Shown in pieces: positions 54,801-61,139 of a DNA stretch of 64,000 nucleotides. Made by a program: the position numbers and the translations under genes. The stretch covers positions 1 to 64,000 of the forward strand of contig VXBA01000395.1 of assembly GCA_013399895.1 (NCBI GenBank), written 5' to 3'. Each line of letters starts with the position of its first letter. The first letter of the stretch is position 1. Source of the stretch: Serilophus lunatus. Lineage: Eukaryota; Chordata; Aves; Passeriformes; Eurylaimidae. The notes under the pieces were generated by a model that was not told the origin of the DNA, ran no database searches, and worked only from the letters and a program-made list of their open reading frames with translations.

Positions 54801-57800
54801 CCTTGTAGAAATCTGTGTAGCACCATATATGTCATAGATATATTATCCAGGAAGGCAAGGAAAGCTCCAGAGAAACTGAGAGCATGAAACACCTTTATTT
54901 CTCACATGTCCAAATTTTATGTAGCTTGAAGAGTTCACTTTTACGTTGCATACTACAAATACTTTCTAAAAGGCTTCCATATATGTGTGTTCTGAGTGTG
55001 TATACATACATCTGTGTATGTGTGTGTGTGTGTCTATGTGTGCACATGGTTTTTTCCTTATAGATCTGTTTAACAAATCACATTGAGAAAATGGTTACAT
55101 CATGAATCTCTAAGACGTGTTCTCTAGCATGTTTAGACAGGCTGACAAAAGACAGCGAAAGCATCTAAACTCTTTGTGATGCATCAGAAATGTGTATAAT
55201 CAAGATATAATCCCAGGGGCAAGTTCAGTGATCTGTGCAAGAATTTAATGGAAGGACTGCCAAGAGAAGACCTCTAATGTAATGTTATGATATGCAAAGG
55301 ACAAATCCTTGGTCAACCAAACAAGTCAAGGTGATGGTTGAGTTGAGTTGGATACTGTGATGCAGCTTGCCCCTGGGAGATCAAAGGAATATTTGGCAGG
55401 AATTAAAGCTAGAGCCCTTAGGGTAAGGGAGTGGTGGAAACAATATGTCGTCTCAGTGTGGAAATTTCTCCCTGGGATATGGGAACCAGAACAGAGGTAA
55501 ATGGAAGTGTACCATAACAGAGCTGTTCCTCTGAATTTAATAAAAATGTATATGCAAACCTTCAAATATAAATATTCCTTTAGAAAGCTACCCTTTTGAG
55601 GGCTATAATATCCTGTTACCAAGTAAATCCTGCCAAATGGAAACCAAAAGTCAATGTAAAATGCAGTCAGAAAGCTAACATAAATCTCAGATCTCTGCAC
55701 TGGAATGTCTGGAGTGTCGAATTTGGGAACTGTTCCAAAACCACTGAAAATCATTCCAGAATTACAGATCTGCTCAAACACAAATGCTCACATTAACTTT
55801 TAAAAACTGCAAATCTTTGATGAGAGTCAGTTTTATGTATGGCAATACATGTCTTGGTTTTGGCCTGAGTGCTATCCAGCTCTTGCAATATAAGCCAGTG
55901 CACTCCTATGTATAATTTGGGTTGTCATTATAAATTGTTCATTTACTTTTCAATATGCTTGTAAGTTGAAGAAGTATACTGGTTGCACTTGTACTTATGA
56001 ATGAACATGCTGCTCTGCAGCACTTCTTTGGGGCTCATGATCCCTTTCTTTTTCACGAAAGAGAACTACAGAGGCATTGATGTCACACAGTGCTCATGTT
56101 TCAGCCAAGATGCTGATTATCTTACCATGGTTAAGAACACCTTCTTCCAGCAATACTTGCCACATGCCAACAGCCTGGGTTCGTAAATGGACGCAAGGAC
56201 TTTGCTGCATCATCCAGTCAACTAGTTCTGTCCCCACACAGCATTGCCTGAAGAACAAATAAATAGAAATTAAAAGGGAGATAGCCCAGAGATCGCCACA
56301 GTGACCGCCAAAAAAAGTAGTATCCTTAAACTCTGTTTAAACTTAAGACTCCCCACAAAAAACATGTCACCATCTACCTGTACATGCTTGAAACATCAGT
56401 GAAGGTGTTCTGTTTTGAGAGGATCATCTCAGGAGAACAAGTGTTTTGGGAAATGAAGAGCTCAGGGGATCAAAGTGAGCTTGTGCTACCTGGTACAAAA
56501 CCTATTGCACCAGTGCAACAACCTCCAACCCAGTTTTAAAAAGAAATTTTCTCTACATACCATGGGATATCCAAAGCCTCATGCTTTTCAGAATCCTGCA
56601 TGAAAACAATAATCCAACACTGTAAAACCTATGCCAGTGAGAACAGCCTCCACAGGAAGAGTGTGTGTTATGAGGGTGTTCCTTCATTTGTAACCAAACT
56701 GTGGTCACACTGTATTTGGAGACATTGGTTTGTATGTCTACAGTGTTCCCGAGGCTCTCTCATGCCAGGTGCTGGTCACCTTGCACCCTGTGACTGACCT
56801 AGAAGCAGACAACAGCAGGCCTCACCTTCTAGAGAACACTCAAAGAGGGGTTAAAAACAAAAGGCCACATGGTCACTTAATAAAATTCTTTGTCATAACA
56901 CTCTCTAGCTCAGCAGAACAGCAGGAGTTTTCCCACTTACATACAAAAGAAAATGGTGTAGCTGTTTGGACCAGCATTGGTCTTCACTTATCGTATATGC
57001 TCCTTTGTTCTGCTAGAACAATCAGCAGTGTTATATTCTGATATATTCTCAGATCAACTCACAAGCCTTCAAATACCTCTACATATTAAATGCATTTTGG
57101 ACTGAAATATGGAAAATCAATGAACTTATTTCAAAAGCAGATCAGCAACATATTGATTTACTATTTAGAAAAAGATACAGAGATTTTAAACCAACTTTTG
57201 CTTAAATATACCCTGAATAATGCATTAGGTATTTGATTTAAACATTAGATGCTAAAACAAATTGATTGTTTCTTAAGCCAACATCAGATAGATCCTGATA
57301 TGTTTCAGTCAGATTTCTATTCTAGAAGTGCCATTGTTATCCCACTTCTGCAAGACTGTGCTGCCACCAGCAGGAAGATAAGAAAACATGGCAAAACTGA
57401 AAAATAAAATTAAATAGAGCAGAAAATCTACATATGGAATGTTTCTCACCAGGTGAATTTTCAGAACTCCACACTGAGAAACACTGCTGTAGCAATCAGT
57501 GCAATACGATAGTACATTGATGAACTTTTCTATTATCTTTTACTGATAGACAAAGAGAACAGAATCTACATTTTAACTTGATATTACCCAGAACAGCTAA
57601 CTACACTATTAACTTCGGAAGAGTTTTTGTATATGAATACTCTGTTCACAATCATGGACCCAATTTCCAGTCAAATTACTTCAGAAAGGATATACCAGGC
57701 CCATTAAAGGCTGCACAACATCCAGACTCAAATAGCATCACAGAATCATTTCAGACCTTTTGAGACCTGCAAGTATGGTAAGGCATAAATCACAAATCAG

Positions 57801-58274
57801 AGGATGGCAGGCATATAAAATTCAGAGACCTCTATACAATCAGCTCACACACCTGTAAGTCTTCAGATGATATTTACGATCTCTTATCATGTGAGGGGCT
57901 CGGGACAGAATTGTATTCCGCAAAATCTTTCCGGCTCTGAGGATCTTTTCTGAAGGAACCTTGGTGATCATGGAGAAAAAAAAAGGACCAAGACACACAG
58001 ATTTTAAACCTTCCACAATCTCTTTTCCCTGAATTAAAAGTTCTTGCATGGATGCTTACTTTTGCAAAACAACGTAGTATATATTTGGGATATTAAGTTC
58101 TCAAATAATTATCACATCTAACAGAAAATATGACATCATCTGATTCATATCACACTACTGGAAATAGTTATTTCCATCTGTCTAGTGGCCTGGCTGTACA
58201 GCACATCTATGTCCTATTACCTGTGTAATGGTTTTAGTAGGACGATGTGGGATGTGAGGTTCAATAAGAGGTGT
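3687..58274 (-). CDS. RAPGEF4: RAPGEF4 (EPAC2), cAMP-regulated Rap guanine nucleotide exchange factor; 25 coding exons, 5' part outside window
   Basis: cAMP-activated exchange factor that loads GTP onto Rap1 and Rap2, known in mammals for roles in insulin secretion, neurons and adrenal cells. The coding segments join in this order: 58274-58221, 57959-57853, 56247-56126, 54750-54567, 48517-48433, 44880-44820, 44278-44202, 43079-42933, 41675-41560, 38677-38589, 36527-36449, 32061-31911, 30641-30553, 30123-30093, 29853-29775, 27545-27399, 26212-26115, 23144-23019, 22558-22380, 17265-17175, 14938-14888, 14248-14161, 13824-13760, 5363-5309, 3814-3687. They total 2499 nt, that is 832 codons plus TAA. 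This equals the length of human EPAC2 from residue 180 to 1011 as I remember it, with no gap or stop. EPAC1 (RAPGEF3) is ruled out by near-identity to EPAC2 in every exon. Exons for the first cyclic-nucleotide domain are missing only because the window ends. Residue numbers in the exon entries are human EPAC2 equivalents. Confidence 0.97.
3815..5308 (-). other. RAPGEF4 intron between window exons 24 and 25
   Basis: About 1.5 kb of AT-rich intron with GT-AG ends. A 113-codon open frame at 4503-4844 (minus) has no recognisable similarity and is probably chance. Confidence 0.7.
5309..5363 (-). CDS. RAPGEF4: RAPGEF4 window exon 24 (end of catalytic domain)
   Basis: Encodes RMIANTVRTVKFCRSQSF plus A of Asn, residues 952-970. 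It is 55 nt with a CTTCCAG acceptor and an A/gtaagt donor. It differs from the human sequence I recall (TARTVRYYRSQPF) at five of thirteen positions, far more than neighbouring exons, but splice sites and phase are intact. Confidence 0.9.
6526..6561 (+). repeat. 18-bp tandem duplication
   Basis: Two copies of tttaagttttgtgtgaga/ag, at 6526-6543 and 6544-6561, differing at the last two bases. Intronic. Confidence 0.9.
7115..7190 (-). repeat. possible ancient amniote SINE/LINE remnant
   Basis: The minus strand reads TTGAAGTCAATGGAGCTTAT then TCACACGCTTAATG, a phrase that recurs in very old interspersed repeats of sauropsids. I cannot assign a family. Confidence 0.35.
12690..12990 (+). mobile_element. 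CR1 LINE 3' fragment
   Basis: Shows the CR1 3' region in order: GGAGGTTTAGGCTGGATGTG, GGAAAAATTTCTTTACTG, GGAATAGGCTGCCCAAGGAA, GTGGTGGAATCACCGTCCCT, ending in GATTGTATGATTCTA. It is 5' truncated, as usual for CR1, and decayed. Confidence 0.85.
13760..13824 (-). CDS. RAPGEF4: RAPGEF4 window exon 23 (CDC25 domain)
   Basis: Encodes (D)MTFTHEGNKTFTDNLVNFE then KM, residues 930-951. E-G-N-x-T is the conserved motif following the D-L/M-T-F strand of RasGEF domains. It is 65 nt, with acceptor TAAACAG and donor ATG/gtatgt. Confidence 0.97.
14161..14248 (-). CDS. RAPGEF4: RAPGEF4 window exon 22 (CDC25 domain)
   Basis: Encodes DPSRNHRAYRLTVAKLDPPI then IPFMPLLIK plus G of Asp, residues 901-930. The D-P-S-R-N-H-x-x-Y-R and P-P-x-I-P-F-x-P-L-L motifs are diagnostic of CDC25 domains. 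It is 88 nt; the acceptor is TTTTTTTAAG and the donor G/gtaagc. Confidence 0.97.
14888..14938 (-). CDS. RAPGEF4: RAPGEF4 window exon 21 (CDC25 domain)
   Basis: Encodes KLPSKFKKIYAEFESLM, residues 884-900. It is a 51-nt exon of phase 0-0. Acceptor is TTTAACAG and donor ATG/gtgaat. It matches human except F to I. Confidence 0.96.
14939..17174 (-). other. RAPGEF4 intron between window exons 20 and 21
   Basis: GT-AG intron of 2.2 kb. The stretch near 15880-16030 has a repeated GCAAAT/ATGCAT flavour that may be an old repeat, not assignable. Nothing else seen. Confidence 0.6.
17175..17265 (-). CDS. RAPGEF4: RAPGEF4 window exon 20 (CDC25 catalytic core)
   Basis: Encodes (H)CKEYKNLNSFFAIIMGLSN then VAVSRLSLTWE, residues 853-883. 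The N-F/S-F-F-A-I-x-M-G-L-x-N-x-x-V-x-R-L block is the most conserved RasGEF signature. It is 91 nt, with acceptor TTTCAG and donor GAG/gtaagt. Confidence 0.98.
18195..18720 (+). mobile_element. CR1 LINE internal fragment (reverse transcriptase C-terminal region)
   Basis: Includes recognisable CR1 ORF2 text such as TTCGCTGATGACACCAAGCT and AGGTTCTGCACCTGGGTCAG, with frames interrupted. The 3' end is absent, so this is not a simple 5'-truncated insertion. It contains the duplicated phrase ggtactgggact near 18200. Confidence 0.85.
21076..21905 (-). mobile_element. CR1 LINE, 3' end intact, minus orientation
   Basis: The plus strand starts TCACAGAATCATAGAATTGG, the reverse complement of a CR1 3' terminus. 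The reverse-complemented 3' UTR and ORF2 end follow (ATGACCTAGTCCAACTCCCC, GGGCAGCCTGTTCCAGTGCC, CTCCTCTGGACCCTCTCCAG). It is about 0.83 kb, the longest and best-preserved CR1 here, and it is 5' truncated. It lies in the intron between the exons at 22380 and 17265 and is in the same orientation as RAPGEF4. Confidence 0.92.
22380..22558 (-). CDS. RAPGEF4: RAPGEF4 window exon 19 (CDC25 catalytic core)
   Basis: Encodes LELIYHTFGRHNFRKTTANL then [20 protein letters not shown] and CSQLSKRVQLLKKYIKIAA, residues 794-853. The [14 protein letters not shown] segment is a core RasGEF motif that contacts Rap. It is 179 nt, with acceptor TTTCTAG and donor GCCCA/gtaagt. The substitutions seen (K to R, F to Y) are conservative. 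Confidence 0.98.
23019..23144 (-). CDS. RAPGEF4: RAPGEF4 window exon 18 (start of CDC25-homology domain)
   Basis: Encodes APLPEQEGPSTGTVGTFELM and then SSKDLAHQMTIYDWELFNCVHE (written in two parts: SSKDLAHQMTIY, DWELFNCVHE), residues 752-793. It covers the entry to the RasGEF catalytic domain; the D-L-A-x-Q-M-T motif and W-E-L-F are typical of CDC25 domains. It is 126 nt with both phases 0, acceptor TTTGTAG and donor GAG/gtatga. Confidence 0.97.
23145..26114 (-). other. RAPGEF4 intron between window exons 17 and 18
   Basis: GT-AG intron of 3.0 kb, AT-rich. No gene, CR1 or tandem repeat recognised. Confidence 0.6.
26115..26212 (-). CDS. RAPGEF4: RAPGEF4 window exon 17 (end of RA domain)
   Basis: Encodes (E)KVVLKPHDVSVFTTLSVNG then RLFACPRDQFDLL, residues 719-751. 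It completes the Ras-association domain. It is 98 nt, with acceptor TTTACAG and donor TTG/gtatgt. Ser in the human DSL motif is Leu here (DLL). Confidence 0.96.
27399..27545 (-). CDS. RAPGEF4: RAPGEF4 window exon 16 (Ras-association domain)
   Basis: Encodes VLFKVYCIDQTYTTIRVPVS and continues to IVKMSSGG plus G of Glu, residues 670-719. The beta-strand KVYC and following IRVPV with VKEVISAVADKLG form the ubiquitin-like fold of the RA domain. It is 147 nt, with acceptor CTTTAG and donor GGAG/gtactg. Confidence 0.97.
27785..28350 (+). mobile_element. CR1 LINE fragment with internal deletion
   Basis: Carries CR1 ORF2 text (GACCTGGGTCAGGGCAATCC, GGCTGCATCAAAAGCAGGGT, GGAGAAGAGGAGGCTTTGGA) and then passes abruptly at about 28315 to ACCAAACCATTCTAGGATT, which resembles the extreme 3' tail. 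Most of the 3' UTR is missing, so an internal deletion is likely. Confidence 0.85.
29775..29853 (-). CDS. RAPGEF4: RAPGEF4 window exon 15 (linker into RA domain)
   Basis: Encodes HKVLLQLFNTSDDRAQKRQP and then IRGSDE plus G of the next Val codon, residues 644-670. It leads into the ubiquitin-fold Ras-association domain that lets EPAC2 be recruited by activated Ras. Acceptor is TTTTCAG and donor GAAG/gtgagt. Differences from human (QQ to QL, GDE to SDD) are conservative. Confidence 0.96.
30093..30123 (-). CDS. RAPGEF4: RAPGEF4 window exon 14 (31-nt microexon, REM-RA linker)
   Basis: Very short exon encoding (I)SEEPKAPQKK, residues 633-643, in the charged linker between REM and the Ras-association domain. 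Human has SEDAKAPQKK here. Acceptor is TTTATAG and donor AAG/gtaaaa. At 31 nt it is not a multiple of three, so skipping it would shift the frame. Confidence 0.93.
30553..30641 (-). CDS. RAPGEF4: RAPGEF4 window exon 13 (end of REM domain)
   Basis: Encodes EFYVSVSDDTRIIAALKEQL and then PELEKIVKQ plus two bases of Ile, residues 604-633. This is helical and closes the REM domain. It is 89 nt, with acceptor TTTACAG and donor AT/gtaagt. The protein matches mammalian EPAC2 at essentially every residue. Confidence 0.97.
31911..32061 (-). CDS. RAPGEF4: RAPGEF4 window exon 12 (REM domain), preceded by a U12-type AC acceptor
   Basis: Begins with C completing the His codon, then [20 protein letters not shown] and onward to EAAMAFLE, residues 553-603. 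The contiguous YHAQPSQ matches the mammalian protein exactly. No AG precedes it; the intron ends ...GGCAC. The donor is a conventional GAG/gtataa. It is 151 nt. Two in-frame CAG acceptors lie inside the exon, 13 and 22 bases further on. Confidence 0.93.
32062..36448 (-). promoter_or_regulatory. RAPGEF4: U12-type (minor spliceosome) AT-AC intron
   Basis: The intron begins ATATCCTTTT (36448-36439), matching the U12 AT-AC 5' splice site consensus at all nine positions. Near its end TTCCTTGAC (32080-32072) fits the U12 branch-site consensus, and the presumed branch A at 32073 is 11 bases before the terminal AC (32063-32062), within the usual short U12 spacing. There is no extended pyrimidine tract or upstream AG. 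Joining the exons this way gives ALMA-H-YHAQPSQ, the conserved EPAC2 sequence. Apart from splice signals, the 4.4 kb interior shows no gene or clear repeat. Confidence 0.9.
36449..36527 (-). CDS. RAPGEF4: RAPGEF4 window exon 11 (REM domain), followed by a U12-type donor
   Basis: Encodes DSVLNDFIMMHCVFMPNSQL then CPALMA and the first two bases (CA) of a His codon, residues 527-553. The acceptor is TTTTCACAG. The donor is not GT: the exon is followed by ATATCCTTTT. Reading on to the nearby gtaagg would give QYPF instead of the conserved HYHAQ, so the AT donor is the better boundary. Confidence 0.92.
36528..38588 (-). other. RAPGEF4 intron between window exons 10 and 11
   Basis: GT-AG intron of 2.1 kb. 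Contains a splice-site-bounded open segment at 36754-36888 that could be a cryptic or alternative exon (see findings); otherwise AT-rich and featureless. Confidence 0.6.
38589..38677 (-). CDS. RAPGEF4: RAPGEF4 window exon 10 (start of REM domain)
   Basis: Encodes (K)YIVMSGTPEKILEHFLETM followed by RLEATLNEAT, residues 497-527. It opens the Ras-exchanger motif (RasGEF N-terminal) domain, whose helices stabilise the catalytic domain. It is 89 nt, with acceptor TCCTCAG and donor ACAG/gtatct. The exit phase is 1 (G of the Asp codon). Confidence 0.96.
38678..41559 (-). other. RAPGEF4 intron between window exons 9 and 10
   Basis: GT-AG intron of 2.9 kb, with the T14/A12 pair at 39343-39398. No gene or recognisable transposon. 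Confidence 0.6.
39343..39398. repeat. T14 / A12 inverted homopolymer pair
   Basis: A run of 14 T (39343-39356) and a run of 12 A (39387-39398) are separated by 30 bases. They could pair as a stem in RNA or DNA. Intronic. Confidence 0.85.
41560..41675 (-). CDS. RAPGEF4: RAPGEF4 window exon 9 (hinge, lid and linker to REM)
   Basis: Encodes [20 protein letters not shown] and then KIPAGNRISNQGNSQPQH plus AA of the next codon, residues 459-497. It includes the lid region that closes over cAMP; the Lys of VRLK aligns with the lid lysine that contacts cAMP in EPAC2 structures. The later part is a polar linker and is the less conserved half. Acceptor is CTTGCAG and donor CACAA/gtatgt. Confidence 0.96.
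42031..42047 (+). repeat. A17 homopolymer
   Basis: Uninterrupted run of 17 A in the intron between the exons at 42933 and 41675. No adjacent retroposed sequence was recognised. Confidence 0.9.
42933..43079 (-). CDS. RAPGEF4: RAPGEF4 window exon 8 (CNB-B phosphate-binding cassette)
   Basis: Encodes 49 residues starting GVVCTLHEGDDFGKLALV, residues 410-458. It holds the phosphate-binding cassette FGKLALVNDAPRAAS. The Arg in APRAAS binds the cAMP phosphate, and K replaces the PKA-type Glu after FG, a known EPAC feature. It is therefore predicted to bind cAMP. It ends FNRILR with donor AGG/gtgagt. The encoded protein looks identical to human over the exon. Confidence 0.98.
44202..44278 (-). CDS. 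RAPGEF4: RAPGEF4 window exon 7 (CNB-B beta strands)
   Basis: Encodes [20 protein letters not shown] and VIYGK after the split L codon, residues 384-409. The [15 protein letters not shown] pattern is typical of the cyclic-nucleotide-binding beta barrel. It is 77 nt, with acceptor TTGTAG and donor AAG/gtattt. Confidence 0.97.
44820..44880 (-). CDS. RAPGEF4: RAPGEF4 window exon 6 (CNB-B beta strands)
   Basis: Encodes VKRELAGVLIFESHPKAGTV plus one base of L384, residues 364-384. It is only 61 nt. The acceptor is TTTTAAG and the donor T/gtaagt. Its first part and acceptor have been tandemly duplicated in the intron just upstream, at 44908-44960 (separate entry). Confidence 0.95.
44908..44960 (-). 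repeat. partial tandem duplication of RAPGEF4 window exon 6 and its acceptor (dead copy)
   Basis: A 53-bp unit, 44855-44907, is repeated at 44908-44960 with several differences. The first copy covers the 5' half of exon 6, its acceptor and adjacent intron. In the second copy the exon start reads ATAAAGTGAG instead of GTAAAGCGAG, so the Arg codon is TGA, and no donor follows. The second copy is a non-functional pseudoexon fragment lying upstream of the real exon. Confidence 0.85.
44961..48432 (-). other. RAPGEF4 intron between window exons 5 and 6
   Basis: GT-AG intron. Contains a possible LTR remnant (47030-47640) and a GC-richer stretch at 45320-45560 with no assignable content. Confidence 0.55.
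47030..47640 (+). mobile_element. possible solo LTR remnant of an endogenous retrovirus
   Basis: A block GC-richer than the surrounding intron, containing an AATAAA at 47377-47382 followed by a GT-rich stretch, an arrangement seen in retroviral LTRs (U3-R-U5). Clear TG...CA ends, a target-site duplication or internal coding sequence were not identified. It could be another kind of repeat. Confidence 0.3.
48433..48517 (-). CDS. RAPGEF4: RAPGEF4 window exon 5 (start of CNB-B)
   Basis: Encodes PGQRTVDDLEFIYEELLHIK and then ALSHLSTT, residues 335-363. This is the N-terminal helical bundle of the regulatory cyclic-nucleotide domain. Acceptor is CTATAG and donor ACA/gtaagt. Entry phase is 2 and exit phase 0. 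An I-to-F change (DLEFIY) is the only clear difference from the human sequence I recall. Confidence 0.96.
48518..54566 (-). other. RAPGEF4 intron between window exons 4 and 5 (6.0 kb)
   Basis: GT-AG intron, AT-rich. No coding exon, CR1 or RNA gene recognised. The short tandem ctatcact occurs twice near 54174. Confidence 0.6.
54567..54750 (-). CDS. RAPGEF4: RAPGEF4 window exon 4 (end of DEP and linker to CNB-B)
   Basis: Encodes VDQEHHFQDKYLFYRFLDD followed by an acidic stretch with EEEKKECDEEL and ending MRMILRK, residues 274-335. It completes the DEP domain (YLFYRFLDD strand) and enters the helix that leads to the second cyclic-nucleotide domain. It is 184 nt with a TTTTCAG acceptor and a gtaagc donor. 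It is nearly identical to the mammalian sequence. Confidence 0.97.
54981..55045 (+). repeat. (TG)n-type microsatellite, interrupted
   Basis: Alternating TG/TA-rich stretch with a core of about nine uninterrupted TG units around 55018-55032. Intronic. Confidence 0.9.
56126..56247 (-). CDS. RAPGEF4: RAPGEF4 window exon 3 (DEP domain core)
   Basis: Encodes QCCVGTELVDWMMQQ and onward to GVLNHV, about residues 233-274. The G-T-E-L-V-D-W core is the conserved DEP-domain signature. It is 122 nt long, with acceptor TTCTTCAG and donor ATG/gtaaga. Entry phase is 2 and exit phase 1, both matching the neighbouring exons. Confidence 0.96.
57853..57959 (-). CDS. RAPGEF4: RAPGEF4 window exon 2 (start of DEP domain)
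   Basis: Encodes residues 198-232 plus two bases of 233, starting VPSEKILRAGKILRN and ending HLKTY(R). This leads into the DEP domain, which targets EPAC2 to membranes. The acceptor is an unusual AAG rather than CAG, behind a long pyrimidine tract. The donor is ACAG/gtgtgt. An in-frame ATG ATC ACC AAG lies in the intron directly before the exon and is discussed as a finding. Confidence 0.93.
58221..58274 (-). CDS. RAPGEF4: RAPGEF4 window exon 1 (linker before DEP)
   Basis: Encodes 18 residues, TPLIEPHIPHRPTKTITQ, equivalent to about residues 180-197 in the linker between the first cyclic-nucleotide domain and the DEP domain. A TTTTTCAG acceptor precedes it and a CAG/gtaata donor follows. Phase is 0 on both sides. 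It is the most divergent linker segment in the window, as expected for a disordered region. It is the most upstream RAPGEF4 exon I could find. Confidence 0.9.
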
Positions 58275-61045
58275 CTGAAAAATAAAATGAAATTAAATAA
58301 TTTTTTAAAGGTTGACGAGTAAAATAAAATAAAGGCTAAAGGAAAAAAATGAACAAAAAAGCTGTAATAACAGAGAATGACATGTAAGTCCAAACTACGC
58401 CCAGGAGATGAGAATAGCAAAAGCTCTCTGAATGCATCCAAAAGGCGAACTTGGTTCTTGAGGATCAGCAAATTAAAACAGTGATATGACAGGTGAAGAT
58501 GAATAACAAATGCATGCTAAACTTTCTAAAGTACCAATGAATTGTACAATGGCCAAACATCACACCAGATCTGAGCCTATGCAGGCATAGCAAGCTCTTC
58601 CTCCTGCTCTCGACCTGCAGTGGGCACACCAGTGTTCCTCCGCACGCATATGCTTTGCCATTCAGCTCCTCATCAGAGAAACTCTCTCCTCCTTCAGCAC
58701 CTTTCTCTATTCAGCTCTCTTCTCCCTTACAGCATAGCACAAGAAACAGGAATGGAGATAAGGCTCTGCTTCCACTATCCACGTTTTCTAAACTATCACC
58801 AGGCTGAGCCGGCAACCCTTTTTATTGCCTCTCTCTGAAATGCAGAGGCACACAGGCCACTTGCAGAAACTCGGGTAAAGACTCTCATAAAGAGGCTGGT
58901 GAAGGAAAAAGACAAGAAAAAGGGAAGTGGCTTGGTTCTGCAAAGGGCAAAGTGAATGGGGAGACTATCAGGGCTCCACAGCAGAGAAGCAGAGAAGCGG
59001 ATGAGAAGAATGCGAAAATAGGCACATAACAAACAGGTGAAAAGAGAGAGGAGACAGGAAGGACAGTAGAAATTGAGACAAAGGGGAACAAAACCAAACT
59101 TCAGCAGCCAACTCAGAATGATGGGAAGATATTTGGCTTTGTTGGGACTGGTGTTGGGCATGGATCAAATCCACTTCTAGTGTGACATGTCAGGAGACAT
59201 GATACAATGCCTTAATCTGGCTGGTGTTCCAGACTTGCTGACAGGGCAGATCATACCCAACACACAGGTCTCCCATAAGGGTAATAGTTTGCACCTTGGC
59301 CCATGGCAGCCATGGCTCCATGACACCTGTACAGCAAAGGCAGGATAGCCATGTCAGAAGTAAGGTGAAACAGGTGTCATGTAATTCTGGATTGCCAGGC
59401 ATCAGTTTCCTTAAGTTGGGCATTTGTTCATTAGCTCCCACAGGATTTTAATGATGTGACAAAGTCCTTGCAGTAATCAAATAGTGCTAAGAGCTAAGAA
59501 CACACCAGGAGACTACAGGTCAGCTGGAAAGGGGAAAACGAGGGAAGCACATGACAGAAATCAATAATCTTAACAGAGAGGCATTTTTTGTTTCTACTTG
59601 TATCTTGCAAGAAGTCTCTGAAAAGGCAAATCAATACAATTCAAAGAGATTCCTATTTTTTTCTCATTAATAAGTCAGTAATTTTTCAGACTCCTTCAAA
59701 TTATAAACATTTCTGCCCAACCAAAAGGACAGTACCACATCTCTCAATATTTCTTGGTTTCTGGAACTGTGTGGATGCTTGTTTAGACAGTCTTATGTTT
59801 GCAGTAAAGACATGCAAGGAATAGCAAGAATCTTCTGAAAGATGCCTCTAATGCAAAAACTCCACTGAATAACAATTTCAAAGGGTATAATATACTCACT
59901 TTAGCTTCCAGATTTTAATTCTAGTTAGGAATATACTTAAAGGACAGATAAAATGTGTAAGATGAAAAATGTAGGAGATTTTTACAGCAATAGACTAGTG
60001 AAAATAAATGCACATCTTTGTTAGTTGGGGTTTTGATTAAGTTACAACAAAAATGCATAAAACTAATAGGTGAAAAAATTGAATATGGATGAATATTTGT
60101 CATTAAATCTCCCAACCTAATCAAAACAGAATAAAAGACAGCATTACGAAAAAATCTGATTCAACTCAAAAGTACAGAAAAAACCCAAGGTGGAAGCTAA
60201 GACACAGCACAAGAGTCTGAAGAAAGCAGCAGGAAGGCTTCTTCACCTACATTTGATCCCGACCAATACAGAAGGATCAGCTGCAGAGACAGAATATAAC
60301 TTGGGTGAAGGTGATAATGAAATGATCCAGAGTCAGAACTTTACAGGAGGAAGAAAGAGCATCAAAGTAGAAACAATGGACTAGGAAGAAAAGTTTCCAA
60401 GAAAACAGAATACTGATAGCTAAATTCCTGGAGTGGGTCATAGGGGACCAAGTGCAAGGTAAAAGGAGTTAATGAGAGCTGGTAGTAACTTAAAGAAACA
60501 GTACTAATCATACATACAATATATACTAGCACAGAACTAACTAGAGGGTGGAGGAAAGACTCAGCTAAAGAAAAAGCTCTTCACTGACACACAAGAAGGA
60601 AATGCACAGAAAGAAGAAAGCAGGGGGTCTACAGAAGGCAAGTATAAAAAACTGAATAACAGAGGACAGAATTAGAAAAGCAAAGGTAAAAAATGAGACA
60701 GATCTGCCAAGAAACGTCAAGAGGTAAAAAAAAAAAATCACAAATACATTAGTTAGAAAAATAAAGAAAATAAAAAGTGTTGAGCTACTGTTCAACAGAG
60801 AGAAATCTATTCACAGACAGTTCAAGAAGGCCAGAAACAGGTAATTTATTTTATCGGTGTTCATTAGAAAGATCAGTGGCAGATAGATGGCTAATCTCCT
60901 AAGTAGTACAGTGACCAGAGTAAAATCTCAGCCCCAAACAAAAAGAAGGATATGAAAACATTACATAGATTAGCTATTTTCAGATTGGCTGTGTTTGTAG
61001 AATTTCATGCAGGAAACTTGAAGAGCTTGAAGAAACTTAAAAGAG

Positions 61046-61108
61046 AGCTGCAGCCATCTTGGAACAGTCAGCAGCCACCTCGGACCCGTCAGCAGCCACC
61101 TCTGACAA
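61046..61108 (+). repeat. 21-bp tandem repeat, three copies
   Basis: Copies begin at 61046, 61067 and 61088. The last two share gtcagcagccacctc/t almost perfectly; the first is diverged. It sits just 5' of the decayed CR1. Confidence 0.8.
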
Positions 61109-61139
61109 ATCTTGGGGACTAGGGAAAGCAGCAGAAGAC

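Larger units (their letters stand above)
54751..57852 (-). other. RAPGEF4 introns on either side of window exon 3
   Basis: Two GT-AG introns, 54751-56125 and 56248-57852. The first carries the TG microsatellite and a 151-codon open frame (55326-55781, minus) without recognisable similarity; the second shows nothing clear. Confidence 0.6.

Noticed and set aside
55326..55781. 151-codon open frame on the minus strand, the longest in the window
   Set aside because: It lies within an intron, has no similarity to known families and an amino-acid make-up like translated AT-rich DNA.
58796..59161. 121-codon open frame on the minus strand opposite a purine-rich tract
   Set aside because: Leu/Ser/Phe/Cys-rich translation is what a pyrimidine-rich strand gives; no homology or splice context.
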